A stretch of 64,000 bases of DNA, from contig CBDFFN010000022.1 of the NCBI GenBank assembly GCA_965246795.1, positions 124,001 to 188,000 on the forward strand, read 5' to 3'. Below are positions 8,957-16,940 of the stretch, in pieces. How positions within the stretch are numbered: position 1 is the first letter of the stretch; every line of letters starts with the position of its first letter. Both the position numbers and the translations under genes were made by a program. The notes beneath the pieces were generated by a model, which was given only the letters and a program-made list of their open reading frames with translations, had not been told where the DNA came from and did no database searches. This stretch comes from JAJXWB01 sp965246795 (GTDB lineage Bacteria > Pseudomonadota > Alphaproteobacteria > Rhizobiales > Beijerinckiaceae).

Positions 8957-9976
8957 TTAAGATTTTGGCGCCGCGCCCCCAAACTTGTCCCGCCACGCCG
9001 GCAGCGCGCCCTCGAAGGGCAAGGCCGTCGCTTCGTACACGCCGCGCGCGATGGCGCGGGCAAGCGTGTCCGACGCCAGCGCGCAAAGCTCGATCATCTC
9101 CGCCGCACCGCCGAGCGGACGCTTGCCCGTCGAGGCCGCAAATACTGTGTCGCCGTCGAAGATCGCGCTCGCGAGCCGCAGCCCCTTAGACAGGCCGCCG
9201 CTTGCTGCGATAGCGAGGCGTCGCGCCTGCACTTTCGTCAGAGTCACATCGGTCGCCACCATGCCGATCGTCGTCGCGGTCTGACCATCGCCTTTCCAGC
9301 GCAGGCGGGGGTCGGGCTTTGCGGGCATACCGAGCCCGCCGAACTCGTCAGAAATTTCCCACGGCGCGGCCCAAAAATGCGGCCCGCCGCCGATCGCGGC
9401 CGAGCCGATGGCGTTGACCACGACAAGCGCGGACACCATCGCGCCCGTCGAGAGCACGGTACTGGCGGAACCGACGCCCCCTTTAAGATCGACCGTCGTC
9501 GCGCCGAAGCCGGCCCCGACCGACCCCAGCGGGACATCGCTCCCCGCTGTCTCACAGGCGGCATAGGCAAGGTCGCGGTAGGGCGGAAAGCGGCCCCAGT
9601 CCTTGTCGCCGCCGTTCATCAGGTCGAAGCAGATGGCGCCCGGCGCGATCGGGATGATCGTACGCGCGAACGCAACGCCGCGGCAGCGCTCGCGCAGCCA
9701 GGCTTGCGCGCCGGTCGAGGCATCGAGGCCAAAACCCGATCCACCCGAGAACACGAGTGCGTGAATGCGGTCGAGCCCGGCGTCGGGCGACAGGCACTCT
9801 TGGTCGCGGCCCGCGGGTGCCCCGCCAGTGATGGCTACCGCTGCCACCGCATCGGGCTCGAACAGGGCAACCGTTACTCCCGTCGCGACGCGGGCACCCT
9901 CGGCATGGCCGACCAAAATGCCGGCAACGTCGGTCAGCAGATTTTTCGGTCCGGCGCGCATTGCGCACGCTCGCAT
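8957..9976 (-). CDS. P1/DmpA-family serine peptidase (L-aminopeptidase/D-esterase type, peptidase family S58)
   Basis: The product (339 aa) matches the DmpA fold, an N-terminal-nucleophile hydrolase that self-cleaves into two chains and removes N-terminal residues. Typical segments are NLLTDVAGILVGHAEG, GGAPAGRDQECLSPD, VFSGGSGFGLDASTGAQAWL, GSVGAGFGATTVDLKGGVGS and the strand SALVVVNAIGS. The conserved C-terminal part KVQARRLAIAASGGLSKGLRLA is also present. The natural substrate is unknown; characterised relatives act on short peptides, beta-peptides or amides. The gene sits directly upstream of the membrane glycosyltransferase gene. Confidence 0.9.
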   Translation of the reverse strand: MRACAMRAGPKNLLTDVAGILVGHAEGARVATGVTVALFEPDAVAAVAITGGAPAGRDQECLSPDAGLDRIHALVFSGGSGFGLDASTGAQAWLRERCRGVAFARTIIPIAPGAICFDLMNGGDKDWGRFPPYRDLAYAACETAGSDVPLGSVGAGFGATTVDLKGGVGSASTVLSTGAMVSALVVVNAIGSAAIGGGPHFWAAPWEISDEFGGLGMPAKPDPRLRWKGDGQTATTIGMVATDVTLTKVQARRLAIAASGGLSKGLRLASAIFDGDTVFAASTGKRPLGGAAEMIELCALASDTLARAIARGVYEATALPFEGALPAWRDKFGGAAPKS

Positions 9977-10126
9977 GGGCCACCCGGCGCGGCCAAATCA
10001 AGCCTGTGCCTTCCGTCACAACAGCCATGCGGACCCATCCATTACAAATACTGTCATTGGAGGGCCGTGTTCTGGCCGCAGTCGGCGGGTCTATCCGCCG
10101 TCCCGGTCGGTCATCGGCCATTCAGA

Positions 10127-10148
10127 CGGACGAAGCGATCTTCGTCCG
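10127..10148. promoter_or_regulatory. Perfect 9-bp hairpin upstream of a small gene
   Basis: CGGACGAAG and CTTCGTCCG are perfect inverted copies around a CGAT loop. The hairpin lies about 28 bases before the start of the small gene at 10177, so it would be in the 5' leader of its mRNA. No U-run follows, so it does not look like an intrinsic terminator. Confidence 0.45.
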
Positions 10149-10176
10149 GTCAAACGAGGGGAATGAGGTTTCTACA

Positions 10177-10413
10177 ATGTCTGGCATTCAAGGCGCGCGC
10201 AGCGCATCGGCGTCCAACGATTTGTCCTTCACGCTGAGCCGTGGGCAGGGCCGCTCCATCGTCGTAAGCGAGATCGCAGAGCGTGCCGGTGGTGCTTTCG
10301 CCGATCTGTCGGCGGCCATGCGCTTCGTCGCTACACAGTGCGCTGCAAAGGGCTGTGCGGTGCAGATGCGTTTCGATGCCTCTCTGGCGATGATCCGCGC
10401 CGCCGGCGCGTGA
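10177..10413 (+). CDS. Small hypothetical protein (78 aa)
   Basis: The ATG at 10177 is preceded by a GAGGGG-AATGAGG purine stretch that can serve as ribosome-binding site. The product starts MSGIQGARSASASNDLSF and has an amphipathic central part (IVVSEIAERAGGAFADLSAAMRF), two cysteines (ATQCAAKGCAV) and no signal peptide or membrane segment. I do not recognise the family. Codon use resembles that of neighbouring genes, which supports a real gene. Confidence 0.55.
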   Translation: MSGIQGARSASASNDLSFTLSRGQGRSIVVSEIAERAGGAFADLSAAMRFVATQCAAKGCAVQMRFDASLAMIRAAGA

Positions 10414-10423
10414 GGCGTTCGAC

Positions 10424-10840
10424 TCAAATGACGCGATCGCGATCGGCGGCCGAGGGCATCCAGCACGCGTCGCGCTTTCCGAAAATCCGGTAGCGATTGC
10501 GCGCGATCCACCGATAGGCGGGATCGCGCAATGCGCGCGGCACGAAACGCAGCACCGACGCCGCGCGCCACGGCCAGCCGCAACCTTCGCAGATTGCGAC
10601 GACCGCGTCGGAATCGCGCAGCAGACGCGGTCCATCCACGACGATCATCGTTTCTGGCTCGGCTGGATCGAGACCGTGTGCTCGATAGAGCGCGTTGCCG
10701 ACATCGCCTTGAATCGAGGCCAGACGGAAGCGACGCGTCGTATCGTGGCGCAGGACGAATTGCGCACTGGCAGAACACAGAACGCAAAGCGCATCGAAGA
10801 CGATGATTGGCCCGCGAGCTGTGACCGGGGCCTCGGACAT
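10424..10840 (-). CDS. DCC-family thiol-disulfide oxidoreductase-like protein (DUF393)
   Basis: The 138-residue product starts MSEAPVTARGPIIVFDALCVLCSASAQF. The D-x-x-C-x-x-C motif near the N-terminus and the following R-H-D-T-...-F-R-L-A-S-I-Q pattern are diagnostic of DUF393, a family with a thioredoxin-like fold proposed to act in thiol-disulfide exchange. Later family segments are GWPWRAASVLRFVPRALRDPAYRWIARNRYRIFGKR. The ATG at 10840 gives the family-like start; the frame continues 34 codons upstream without homology. Function in the cell is unknown. Confidence 0.88.
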   Translation of the reverse strand: MSEAPVTARGPIIVFDALCVLCSASAQFVLRHDTTRRFRLASIQGDVGNALYRAHGLDPAEPETMIVVDGPRLLRDSDAVVAICEGCGWPWRAASVLRFVPRALRDPAYRWIARNRYRIFGKRDACWMPSAADRDRVI

Positions 10841-10856
10841 CGTCACTGAACGTGCG

Positions 10857-11198
10857 TCAAATGCCGGACCCCTCGCCCTCGGTGAAATGTGGGGCCTCCG
10901 GCAGGCGCGATGACAGGACCGCGGCGCGGCTCGCCGGCGCATGCGAGGGCATCGGCATCCAGTAAAGAACCTCCGGGTCCGCGTAGACGATCTGACAGGC
11001 CGGATCGGAATCCGCTGCTATCCAGCATTTCTCGGAGGCGCGCTGCGGACGCCCCCACCGCGCCACATCGACTTCGCCCGGACCCTGTTCGGTGGCTCGG
11101 ATCACCACAAGAACGCGCGATCCGTCGCGCGGGGCGCTGTCGATCTGCCGCCAGTCGCCGATATTCGTGACCATCGCATCCCCGCTCGTTGAAACCAT
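10857..11198 (-). CDS. Small hypothetical protein with a DUF551-like pattern
   Basis: The product (113 aa from 11198, or 105 aa from an ATG at 11174) contains WRQIDSAPRDGSRVLVVI, EVDVARWGRP and VLYWMPMPS. The APRDG and final WMP pattern is reminiscent of DUF551, a small domain known mainly from phages and bacteria. GAGG eight bases before 11198 favours that start. It is divergent from the DUF4202 gene. Function unknown; the family assignment is tentative. Confidence 0.55.
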   Translation of the reverse strand: MVSTSGDAMVTNIGDWRQIDSAPRDGSRVLVVIRATEQGPGEVDVARWGRPQRASEKCWIAADSDPACQIVYADPEVLYWMPMPSHAPASRAAVLSSRLPEAPHFTEGEGSGI

Positions 11199-11223
11199 CG
11201 CGCTCGTGCCTCTATAGCAAGCC

Positions 11224-11805
11224 ATGTCTGCGCGGCTCAAACAGGTTCTCGACGGCATCGACGCCGCTAATGCGTGCGATCCCGGTCGCGATGCGGCCAC
11301 GGGCGCGCCCGCCGCGCTACTTTACGGCCAGCGCATGAGCGAGTGGCTGATGGCGCTTGAATCGGACGCGTCGGATGAACTCGCGATCGCGGTGCGCGGC
11401 CAGCACATCGAGCGATGGACTGTTCCGCGCGACGATTTTCCGAAAGATCGACCCGGCTATCTGCGTTGGCGCAACGCGCTGAAGGACGTCCATGCGACGC
11501 GGCTCGCCGAGATCATGCGTGCGGCGGGCTACGACGATGACGCGATCGCGCGCACGCAATCGATCGTTCGCAAGGAGCGCTTCAAGCAGGACCAGCAGGC
11601 GCAGACGTTGGAAGATGTCGCCTGTCTCGTCTTTCTCGAATTCTACGCGCTGGAATTCGCGGCGAAGCATGACGAAGCGAAGGTCATCGACATCGTGCGC
11701 AAGACTTGGGCGAAGATGTCGACAGCAGGCCATGATGCTGCGCGAAACATGGCATTGGCGCCCGGCGTCTCCGCTATCGTCTTAAAGGCGCTCGACGCGC
11801 CGTGA
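11224..11805 (+). CDS. DUF4202 family protein
   Basis: The 193-residue product has the conserved DUF4202 pattern: EWLMALESDASDELAIAVRGQHIERW, YLRWRNALKDVHA, RKERFKQDQQAQTLEDVACLVFLEFY. It is an all-helical protein without signal peptide or membrane segment. Conserved histidines and acidic residues suggest an HD-like metal site, but no activity is established for the family. ATG at 11224 is the only sensible start. It is followed, convergently, by glyQ. Confidence 0.87.
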   Translation: MSARLKQVLDGIDAANACDPGRDAATGAPAALLYGQRMSEWLMALESDASDELAIAVRGQHIERWTVPRDDFPKDRPGYLRWRNALKDVHATRLAEIMRAAGYDDDAIARTQSIVRKERFKQDQQAQTLEDVACLVFLEFYALEFAAKHDEAKVIDIVRKTWAKMSTAGHDAARNMALAPGVSAIVLKALDAP

Positions 11806-11826
11806 CGACAATCACGAGGCGATATT

Positions 11827-12738
11827 TTACGCCGCAGCGCCCGCCGTTTTCATCCAGGCCGCGCCGCAAGCCTTGGCCAGTTCGCGCACGCGCAGAATGT
11901 AGCTCTGCCTCTCGGTGACGGAGATCACGCCGCGCGCATCGAGCAGATTGAACGCGTGGCTCGCCTTGATGCATTGGTCGTATGCGGGCAGGGCGGTCAG
12001 GTGCTTGTCGCCCTTGCCGCCGAAGGCAAGCAACGACTGACATTCTGCTTCCGCATCGCGGAAGTGGCGGAACAGCATGTCGGTGTCGGCGGCCTCGAAA
12101 TCGTAGCGCGAATATTCCTGCTCGGCTTGCAGAAAGATGTTGCCATAGGTGATGCGCTCGTCGCCGTCGCGGCCATTGAAGTTCAGGTCCATGATGCGGT
12201 CGACGCCCTGCAAGTAGCAGGCGAGGCGTTCGAGCCCGTACGTGAGTTCGCCCGCGACCGGCGCGCATTCGACTCCCGCAACCTGCTGGAAATAAGTGAA
12301 TTGCGACACTTCCATGCCATCGCACCAGCACTCCCAACCGAGTCCCCACGCGCCGAGCGTCGGGCTTTCCCAATCGTCTTCGACAAAGCGGATGTCGTGC
12401 AGCGACGCGTCGATGCCGATCGCTTTGAGCGAGGCAAGATAAAGGTCCTGCAGGTCCGGCGGCGACGGCTTCAGGATGACCTGAAATTGATAATAGTGCT
12501 GCAGCCGGTTTGGGTTCTCGCCGTAGCGGCCGTCTTTCGGCCGACGGCAAGGCTGCACATAGGCGGCGCGCCACGGTTTTGGCCCGAGCGCGCGTAACGT
12601 CGTCGCGGGATGAAACGTGCCCGCGCCCATCTCCATGTCATAGGGCTGTAGAATCGCGCAGCCGCGCGCAGCCCAGAATGTTTGCAAGGTCAGGATCAGG
12701 TCCTGAAACGATTTCGTCGGCTGCAGGTCGCTTTGCAT
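11827..12738 (-). CDS. glyQ: Glycyl-tRNA synthetase alpha subunit
   Basis: GlyQ is the catalytic subunit of the heterotetrameric bacterial glycyl-tRNA synthetase. The 303-residue product is full length. It starts MQSDLQPTKSFQDLILTLQTFW and shows GCAILQPYDMEMGAGTFHPATTLRALGPKPW, AYVQPCRRPKDGRYGENPNRLQHYYQFQ and the motif WGLGWECWCDGMEVSQFTYFQQ. The partner glyS, usually directly downstream, is not in this window; the next genes belong to other functions. An 18-bp palindrome lies 18 bases upstream of the start. Confidence 0.98.
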   Translation of the reverse strand: MQSDLQPTKSFQDLILTLQTFWAARGCAILQPYDMEMGAGTFHPATTLRALGPKPWRAAYVQPCRRPKDGRYGENPNRLQHYYQFQVILKPSPPDLQDLYLASLKAIGIDASLHDIRFVEDDWESPTLGAWGLGWECWCDGMEVSQFTYFQQVAGVECAPVAGELTYGLERLACYLQGVDRIMDLNFNGRDGDERITYGNIFLQAEQEYSRYDFEAADTDMLFRHFRDAEAECQSLLAFGGKGDKHLTALPAYDQCIKASHAFNLLDARGVISVTERQSYILRVRELAKACGAAWMKTAGAAA

Positions 12739-12756
12739 GATCTAGGCTCGCACTGC

Positions 12757-12774
12757 GCTGAACATATGTTCAGC
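12757..12774. promoter_or_regulatory. Perfect 18-bp palindrome between glyQ and a Gly-rich protein gene (operator candidate)
   Basis: GCTGAACATATGTTCAGC is fully self-complementary. It lies 18 bases upstream of the glyQ start and about 130 bases upstream of the divergent Gly-rich protein gene. Its core GAAC-N4-GTTC equals the Gram-positive type SOS core, but alphaproteobacterial LexA uses a direct repeat instead, so another dimeric repressor is more likely. Confidence 0.5.
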
Positions 12775-12903
12775 TTTCGGACGCAAACAACGGAAACGAC
12801 GCGCATTTTGCGTCGACTTGTCGATAGCGACACCATGTGCGTGGAACGAGACTTCGTTCATCTGCATTCGAACCTTCAAAGGGGTACTTTGGAGTACGAT
12901 GTC

Positions 12904-13329
12904 ATGTCTATTACAGGCAAGCTTGGAGCGGCTGCTCTCGTCACCGCTGCGGCAATCGGCACGGTAACGCTGGCGCCGTCGCCGGCCGATGCACGGCCAG
13001 GTTTTGGTCGATTTGGCGGTGGAGGCGGTGGTGGCTTCGGCCGATTTGGCGGAGGCGGTTTTGGGCGCTTCGGTGGTGGCGGCTTCAATCGCGGCTACGG
13101 TTTCAATCGAGGCTTTGGTTATCGCCGTGGCTTCGGAGGCTACGGTCTCGGATTTGCGGGTGCGGGCCTTGGGCTCGGCCTAGGATATGGCCTCGCTAGC
13201 AACTACGGCAACGGTTACGGCGATCCCTACTACGCCAGTGGTTATGGCTACGGTGGCGACGGTTACGGCTGCACCCTGCGTCGCAGCTGGTACGGCGGAT
13301 ATCCTCACTACGTCCGCGTTTGTTATTGA
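12904..13329 (+). CDS. Secreted glycine/tyrosine/phenylalanine-rich protein
   Basis: The ATG at 12904 follows GGAG and opens with a signal peptide (MSITGKLGAAALVTAAAIGTV, cleavage near ADARP). The mature part consists of low-complexity GGGGFGRF, NRGYGFNRGF and YGLGLGYG repeats. The last 30 residues are different: CTLRRSWYGGYPHYVRVCY, with two cysteines that may form a disulfide. The next gene encodes the same kind of C-terminal module. Proteins of this build are common in Hyphomicrobiales and of unknown function; a cell-envelope role is inferred from the export signal. Confidence 0.82.
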   Translation: MSITGKLGAAALVTAAAIGTVTLAPSPADARPGFGRFGGGGGGGFGRFGGGGFGRFGGGGFNRGYGFNRGFGYRRGFGGYGLGFAGAGLGLGLGYGLASNYGNGYGDPYYASGYGYGGDGYGCTLRRSWYGGYPHYVRVCY

Positions 13330-13336
13330 TTATCTG

Positions 13337-13361
13337 GAGCCGGGCGCGAGCCCGGCTCTTT
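13337..13361 (+). terminator. Hairpin terminator or attenuator between two paralogous genes
   Basis: GAGCCGGGC and GCCCGGCTC pair perfectly around a GCGA loop and are followed by TTT. The structure ends 19 bases before the next start codon, so it may act as a terminator for the first gene or reduce read-through into the second. Confidence 0.65.
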
Positions 13362-13379
13362 CCATTTAAGGATATTGCA

Positions 13380-13670
13380 GTGACAAAATTGAATCGCGCA
13401 GCATCAGTTCTGACGATCGCCGTCTCGTTGATTGCAATCGCGCTCGGATCGCAGGCCGCGATGGCACGCGGCGGCGGCATCCAAGGCAATCAGGGCGCGG
13501 GTGCACGTACGGGCTATGGCCCGCCTGTCGGTGTTAACGAGCAGCCGTATCATTCCGGCGGCTATGGCGTCCCCGACAATGCTTATCCCGGATACTACGC
13601 CGACGGCGGTTGCCGCCTCGTTCGATCGGGCGGCCCAGCCTATCCGTCGTTCGTGCAGGTTTGCGACTAG
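13380..13670 (+). CDS. Small secreted protein, paralogue of the preceding Gly-rich protein
   Basis: GTG at 13380, preceded by AAGGAT, starts MTKLNRAASVLTIAVSLIAIAL with a clear signal peptide ending ...SQAAMA. The mature part is rich in Gly, Tyr and Pro (GYGPPVGVNEQPYHSGGYG). It closes with CRLVRSGGPAYPSFVQVCD, which matches the C-terminal module of the upstream gene (C-x-L-x-R-S, Y-P-x-[FY]-V-x-V-C). It overlaps the stop of the convergent methyltransferase gene by four bases. Function unknown. Confidence 0.8.
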   Translation: MTKLNRAASVLTIAVSLIAIALGSQAAMARGGGIQGNQGAGARTGYGPPVGVNEQPYHSGGYGVPDNAYPGYYADGGCRLVRSGGPAYPSFVQVCD

Positions 13671-14431
13671 CTCAACGGCTCGCAAGCCGCGTCGAGCCAG
13701 ACGCCGGCATGCAATGACGCTGCTTCCGTCGTAAACGCGCCGTCTTTTTCATGGAGTACGAGAGAAGGCAGAACGGAGAGTGGTGCGCGGCTGCCTTTGG
13801 TCGCGCAGACCAGCACGCGGGACGCTGGCGCATCCGACGTCGGATGGATGCTGCGCACCAACGCCCCGCCGGTTCGTCCTTCCAGCGATGACAGGATCGT
13901 GCCGAGCCGTTCTGCGCGGTGAATGATGCAGAGCCGACCACCGGGGCGCACGATTGTCATGCAGGCGCGTAGCCACGCATCGAGACTGCCGTCAACGACA
14001 TGCGCGTCGCGCTTGAGCAAATCCGGCGAAGGTCGCCCGGTACCTGCATCGTAGAAGGGCGGATTCGTCACGACGAGATCGGCGCTTTCGTTTCGGATAC
14101 CGGCGTTGCGTCGCGGAAAAGCTCCAAGCACATCTGTCTCGATGACGCCGACGCGCTCGCTAAGCGCATTCGCGAAGACATTGCCACGCGCCAATGCAGC
14201 GACGTCCGGCGCGCGTTCGAGCAGGCAGATGCGCGCCTGCAAATTTCGCATCGCGAGCGCCAGACCGACCGTGCCCACGCCCGCGCCGACATCGATGATG
14301 AGACCGTCTATCCGCGGCGCAAACGTCGCAAGCAGCACAGCATCGGTGCCCGCGCGATGCCCGCGGGCAAACTGCGTGAGCTTCAGCCGGCCGCCGAACA
14401 AATGATCGTGTGTAACGTCGGTATCCGTCAC
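13667..14431 (-). CDS. tRNA1(Val) (adenine37-N6)-methyltransferase-like protein (TrmN6/YfiC family)
   Basis: The 254-residue product starts MTDTDVTHDHLFGGRLKLTQFARGHRAGTDAVLL, typical of TrmN6. The SAM motif is DVGAGVGTVGLALA, and the N6-adenine catalytic motif NPPF occurs in VVTNPPFYD. A post-motif PGGRLCIIHRAERL fits the fold. Its start overlaps the stop of the DUF2007 gene as ATGA, so the two are translationally coupled. In Hyphomicrobiales this gene is usually annotated simply as a methyltransferase; the tRNA target is inferred from family membership. Confidence 0.87.
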   Translation of the reverse strand: MTDTDVTHDHLFGGRLKLTQFARGHRAGTDAVLLATFAPRIDGLIIDVGAGVGTVGLALAMRNLQARICLLERAPDVAALARGNVFANALSERVGVIETDVLGAFPRRNAGIRNESADLVVTNPPFYDAGTGRPSPDLLKRDAHVVDGSLDAWLRACMTIVRPGGRLCIIHRAERLGTILSSLEGRTGGALVRSIHPTSDAPASRVLVCATKGSRAPLSVLPSLVLHEKDGAFTTEAASLHAGVWLDAACEPLS

Positions 14432-14652
14432 TCGACGGGTAGCTCGTGCGCGAGATCGACTTCGGTGAGGAGCCGCCGCGCGCGCGCATAGTGGTCTTCG
14501 ATCACCAGCACGCGGCGTGGCAAAAAGCCGAGCGAGCCTTCGAGCACGCTCATGTGCCCGTCGGCGATGAAATAGCCGATCCCGGCGTGGTCGAATTCCG
14601 CCTCGATGCGCGACAGGAGCACGGCGTCGTTGGTGCGCAGGAGCTCTTTCAT
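14428..14652 (-). CDS. DUF2007 domain-containing small protein
   Basis: The 74-residue product reads MKELLRTNDAVLLSRIEAEF and GFLPRRVLVIEDHYARARRLL, the pattern of DUF2007, a small ferredoxin-like fold thought to sense or bind signals. The ATG at 14652 gives the standard family length. Its stop overlaps the start of the TrmN6-like gene by four bases. The pair DUF2007-methyltransferase is often found together in Hyphomicrobiales. Function unknown. Confidence 0.88.
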   Translation of the reverse strand: MKELLRTNDAVLLSRIEAEFDHAGIGYFIADGHMSVLEGSLGFLPRRVLVIEDHYARARRLLTEVDLAHELPVE

Positions 14653-14700
14653 CGCGGGTGCGAGGTTGTCACGACCTCTCCGCCTCGGCAAGAAGCGGAC

Positions 14701-15402
14701 ATGGACTGGCGCACGTTCTTCAACGAGGACCATTCGATCTACGTCAACGCGCGGCATCGCGAGCTGCATGCGGACCTCATCGCGAAAGGTACGATCGCGC
14801 TGCTGCCGGCGGGCGCGCCGGATGTGCTCGACTGGGGTTGCGGCGAAGCGGAAGCGGCTGGTGTCGTCGCGGCGCGTTGCGGGACGCTCTACCTCTACGA
14901 CAGCGCGCCACGCGTGCGAGAAAACTTGCACCGCCGCTACGATGCACGACCGAATATTTCTGTGCTCGACGAGACCGGGCTTCGCGCGCTTGCAGAAGGT
15001 TCGATCGATGCCATCGCGATCGTGTCGGTCGTTCAGTATCTTTCGCGCGAAAGTTTCGATGAGATCATCTCGGGTCTCGCGCCGAAATTGCGCGTTGGCG
15101 GAAAACTCATCATCGCTGATGTCATTCCGCCAAATCTGTCGCCGCTCGTTGATGTCCGCGCGCTGCTGGCCTTCGCATGGCGCGGCGGCTTTCTCGGCGC
15201 GGCGCTTGTCGGGCTCGTGAAGACGTTATTCTCGAACTACAGCCGTTTGCGAGGTACCCTTGGCCTCACACAATGGGACGAGGGCGCGATGATTTCTACG
15301 CTTGGCACTCACGGTCTGGTTGCGCAGCGCGCCACGGAGAACATCGGGCACAATCAGGCGCGGATAACGTTTGTCGCGAACCGTCCTGACCGCAAACTCT
15401 GA
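14701..15402 (+). CDS. Class I SAM-dependent methyltransferase
   Basis: The 233-residue product starts MDWRTFFNEDHSIYVNARHRELH. It has the SAM-binding motif VLDWGCGEAEAAG, the acidic strand end LYLYDSAP, the SIDAIAIVSVVQYLSRESFDEI region and the post-motif LRVGGKLIIADVIPP, as in methyltransferase type 11/12 domains. A hydrophobic stretch (AWRGGFLGAALVGLVKTLF) lies in the C-terminal part. ATG at 14701 is chosen because the upstream frame overlaps the DUF2007 gene. Substrate unknown. Confidence 0.85.
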   Translation: MDWRTFFNEDHSIYVNARHRELHADLIAKGTIALLPAGAPDVLDWGCGEAEAAGVVAARCGTLYLYDSAPRVRENLHRRYDARPNISVLDETGLRALAEGSIDAIAIVSVVQYLSRESFDEIISGLAPKLRVGGKLIIADVIPPNLSPLVDVRALLAFAWRGGFLGAALVGLVKTLFSNYSRLRGTLGLTQWDEGAMISTLGTHGLVAQRATENIGHNQARITFVANRPDRKL

Positions 15403-15405
15403 ACG

Positions 15406-16824
15406 TCAGATCGGCGGCCGCTTGTCCTTCCACGGTCGCTCGCATTCCAGCTGAGCGGCCAGCTGAAATAGTGTCGCCTCGTCGCCGAACCTGCCCGCGA
15501 ACATCATGCCGAGCGGCAGGCCTGCCTCGTTCCACGCGAGCGGCACGGACATCGCGGGTTGGCCGGACATGTTGAACATGCTCGTGCCTGGCATGTAGCG
15601 GCGCAGCAGCGGGCCGATGCCGGAGAGATCGGTCGCCATCGAGTCGATCTCGCCGATCTTCACCGGCGGTCGGCACAGCGTCGGCGACAGGAACACGTCG
15701 ATATCGACGAAGAACATCGCGAGTGCGCGGCCGATCTCGAAAGCAGCGATCTCGGCTTGGACATAGTCGACAGCGCTGGCGCTCGCGCCATTATGCGCGC
15801 TCGCAAGAGTCAGCCGCTCGAAATCGGCATCGCCGATGGCGCGACCTTGCTGGCGCTGCGCCATTCGTAATGTCAGCGCCGTATGCGCGGCGACAATGGA
15901 TGTGATGACTTCGGCGGGGTCGTGCGGCAATTTCGGCGCACGTTCCTCGACGTGGTGGCCGAGCTTTTCCAGCATGACAGCGACATTGCGCACGGCCGCA
16001 GCGACCTCGGGATCGATCGGCTCGCCGTAGGGCGAGCGGTCCGTGAACGCGATGCGCAGCTTGGCGGGATCGCGACTGACCTCGTCGAGGTAAGGTCGCT
16101 CCGGTGCGGGCGCGGCATAGGGGCTGACCGCTTCGATGCCCTGCGTCGCATCGAGCAGGGCGGCACTGTCTCGCACAGAAATGCTGACAGCATGACCGAC
16201 GCTGAAGCCGCCCCACCCCGCGCCACGGTCCGGACCTGTCGGCGTGCGCGCGCGCGTCGGTTTCAGGCCGAAGAGGCCGCAGGCCGAAGCTGGAATGCGG
16301 ATCGAGCCGCCGCCATCCGTTGCATGCGCAAGCGGGATGATGCGCGCCGCGACCGCTGCCGCCGCGCCACCGGACGAGCCGCCCGAGGAATGGTTGGTGT
16401 TCCAAGGGTTGCGACACGGCCCATGCTCACGCGGCTCGGTCGTCGGCAGTAGGCCAAACTCCGGGCTCGCGCTCTTGCCGAAAATCGTGAGACCGGCGGC
16501 GAGATAGCGATCGGTGATCGTGTTGTTGTGTGCGGCCGTGAAATTTCGCGTCAGCGACGAGCCGAAGGTCGTGCGCGTACCGGCGAGCAGATTGAGATCC
16601 TTCAGCAGGAAGGGCACGCCTTTGAACGGACCGTCCGGCAGACCTTTCGCGATCTGCGCGCGCGCGGCGTCGTAATGTTTGACGACGACGGCGTTGATCG
16701 CGCCGTTCACGGCTTCCGTGCGCGCAATCGCTTCGTCGAGAAGCTCGGTCGCACTGACCTCACCAGATTTGACAAGCTTCGCAAGACCAAGCGCGTCGTG
16801 CTTGTCGTAATCCTTGATCGTCAT
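15406..16824 (-). CDS. Amidase (amidase signature family)
   Basis: The 472-residue product carries the Ser-cisSer-Lys catalytic core: the lysine in GVPFLLKDLN, the signature NTNHSSGGSSGGAAAAVAARIIPLA, and the cis-serine/nucleophile in DGGGSIRIPASACG. It would hydrolyse an amide to acid and ammonia in the cytoplasm. GGGAG seven bases before the ATG at 16824 supports that start over 16845. It is divergent from the AcuI-like gene. A second amidase lies at 18.6-20.0 kb, but the two are not close relatives by eye. Substrate unknown. Confidence 0.92.
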   Translation of the reverse strand: MTIKDYDKHDALGLAKLVKSGEVSATELLDEAIARTEAVNGAINAVVVKHYDAARAQIAKGLPDGPFKGVPFLLKDLNLLAGTRTTFGSSLTRNFTAAHNNTITDRYLAAGLTIFGKSASPEFGLLPTTEPREHGPCRNPWNTNHSSGGSSGGAAAAVAARIIPLAHATDGGGSIRIPASACGLFGLKPTRARTPTGPDRGAGWGGFSVGHAVSISVRDSAALLDATQGIEAVSPYAAPAPERPYLDEVSRDPAKLRIAFTDRSPYGEPIDPEVAAAVRNVAVMLEKLGHHVEERAPKLPHDPAEVITSIVAAHTALTLRMAQRQQGRAIGDADFERLTLASAHNGASASAVDYVQAEIAAFEIGRALAMFFVDIDVFLSPTLCRPPVKIGEIDSMATDLSGIGPLLRRYMPGTSMFNMSGQPAMSVPLAWNEAGLPLGMMFAGRFGDEATLFQLAAQLECERPWKDKRPPI

Positions 16825-16940
16825 TCGCGTTTCTCCCGCGGCCATTATGCAAGCGGGCCGGCGGATGGCGAGGGCATCGGAGCGATTTCGTGCGACCGGC
16901 GAGCCGCGCTACAAGCGCCCGCATCATAACGGGAGAGATC

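Noticed and set aside
12757..12774. LexA box of Gram-positive type
   Set aside because: Although the core is GAAC-N4-GTTC, LexA of this bacterial class recognises GTTC-N7-GTTC, which is found intact at 29682; glyQ is no SOS gene.
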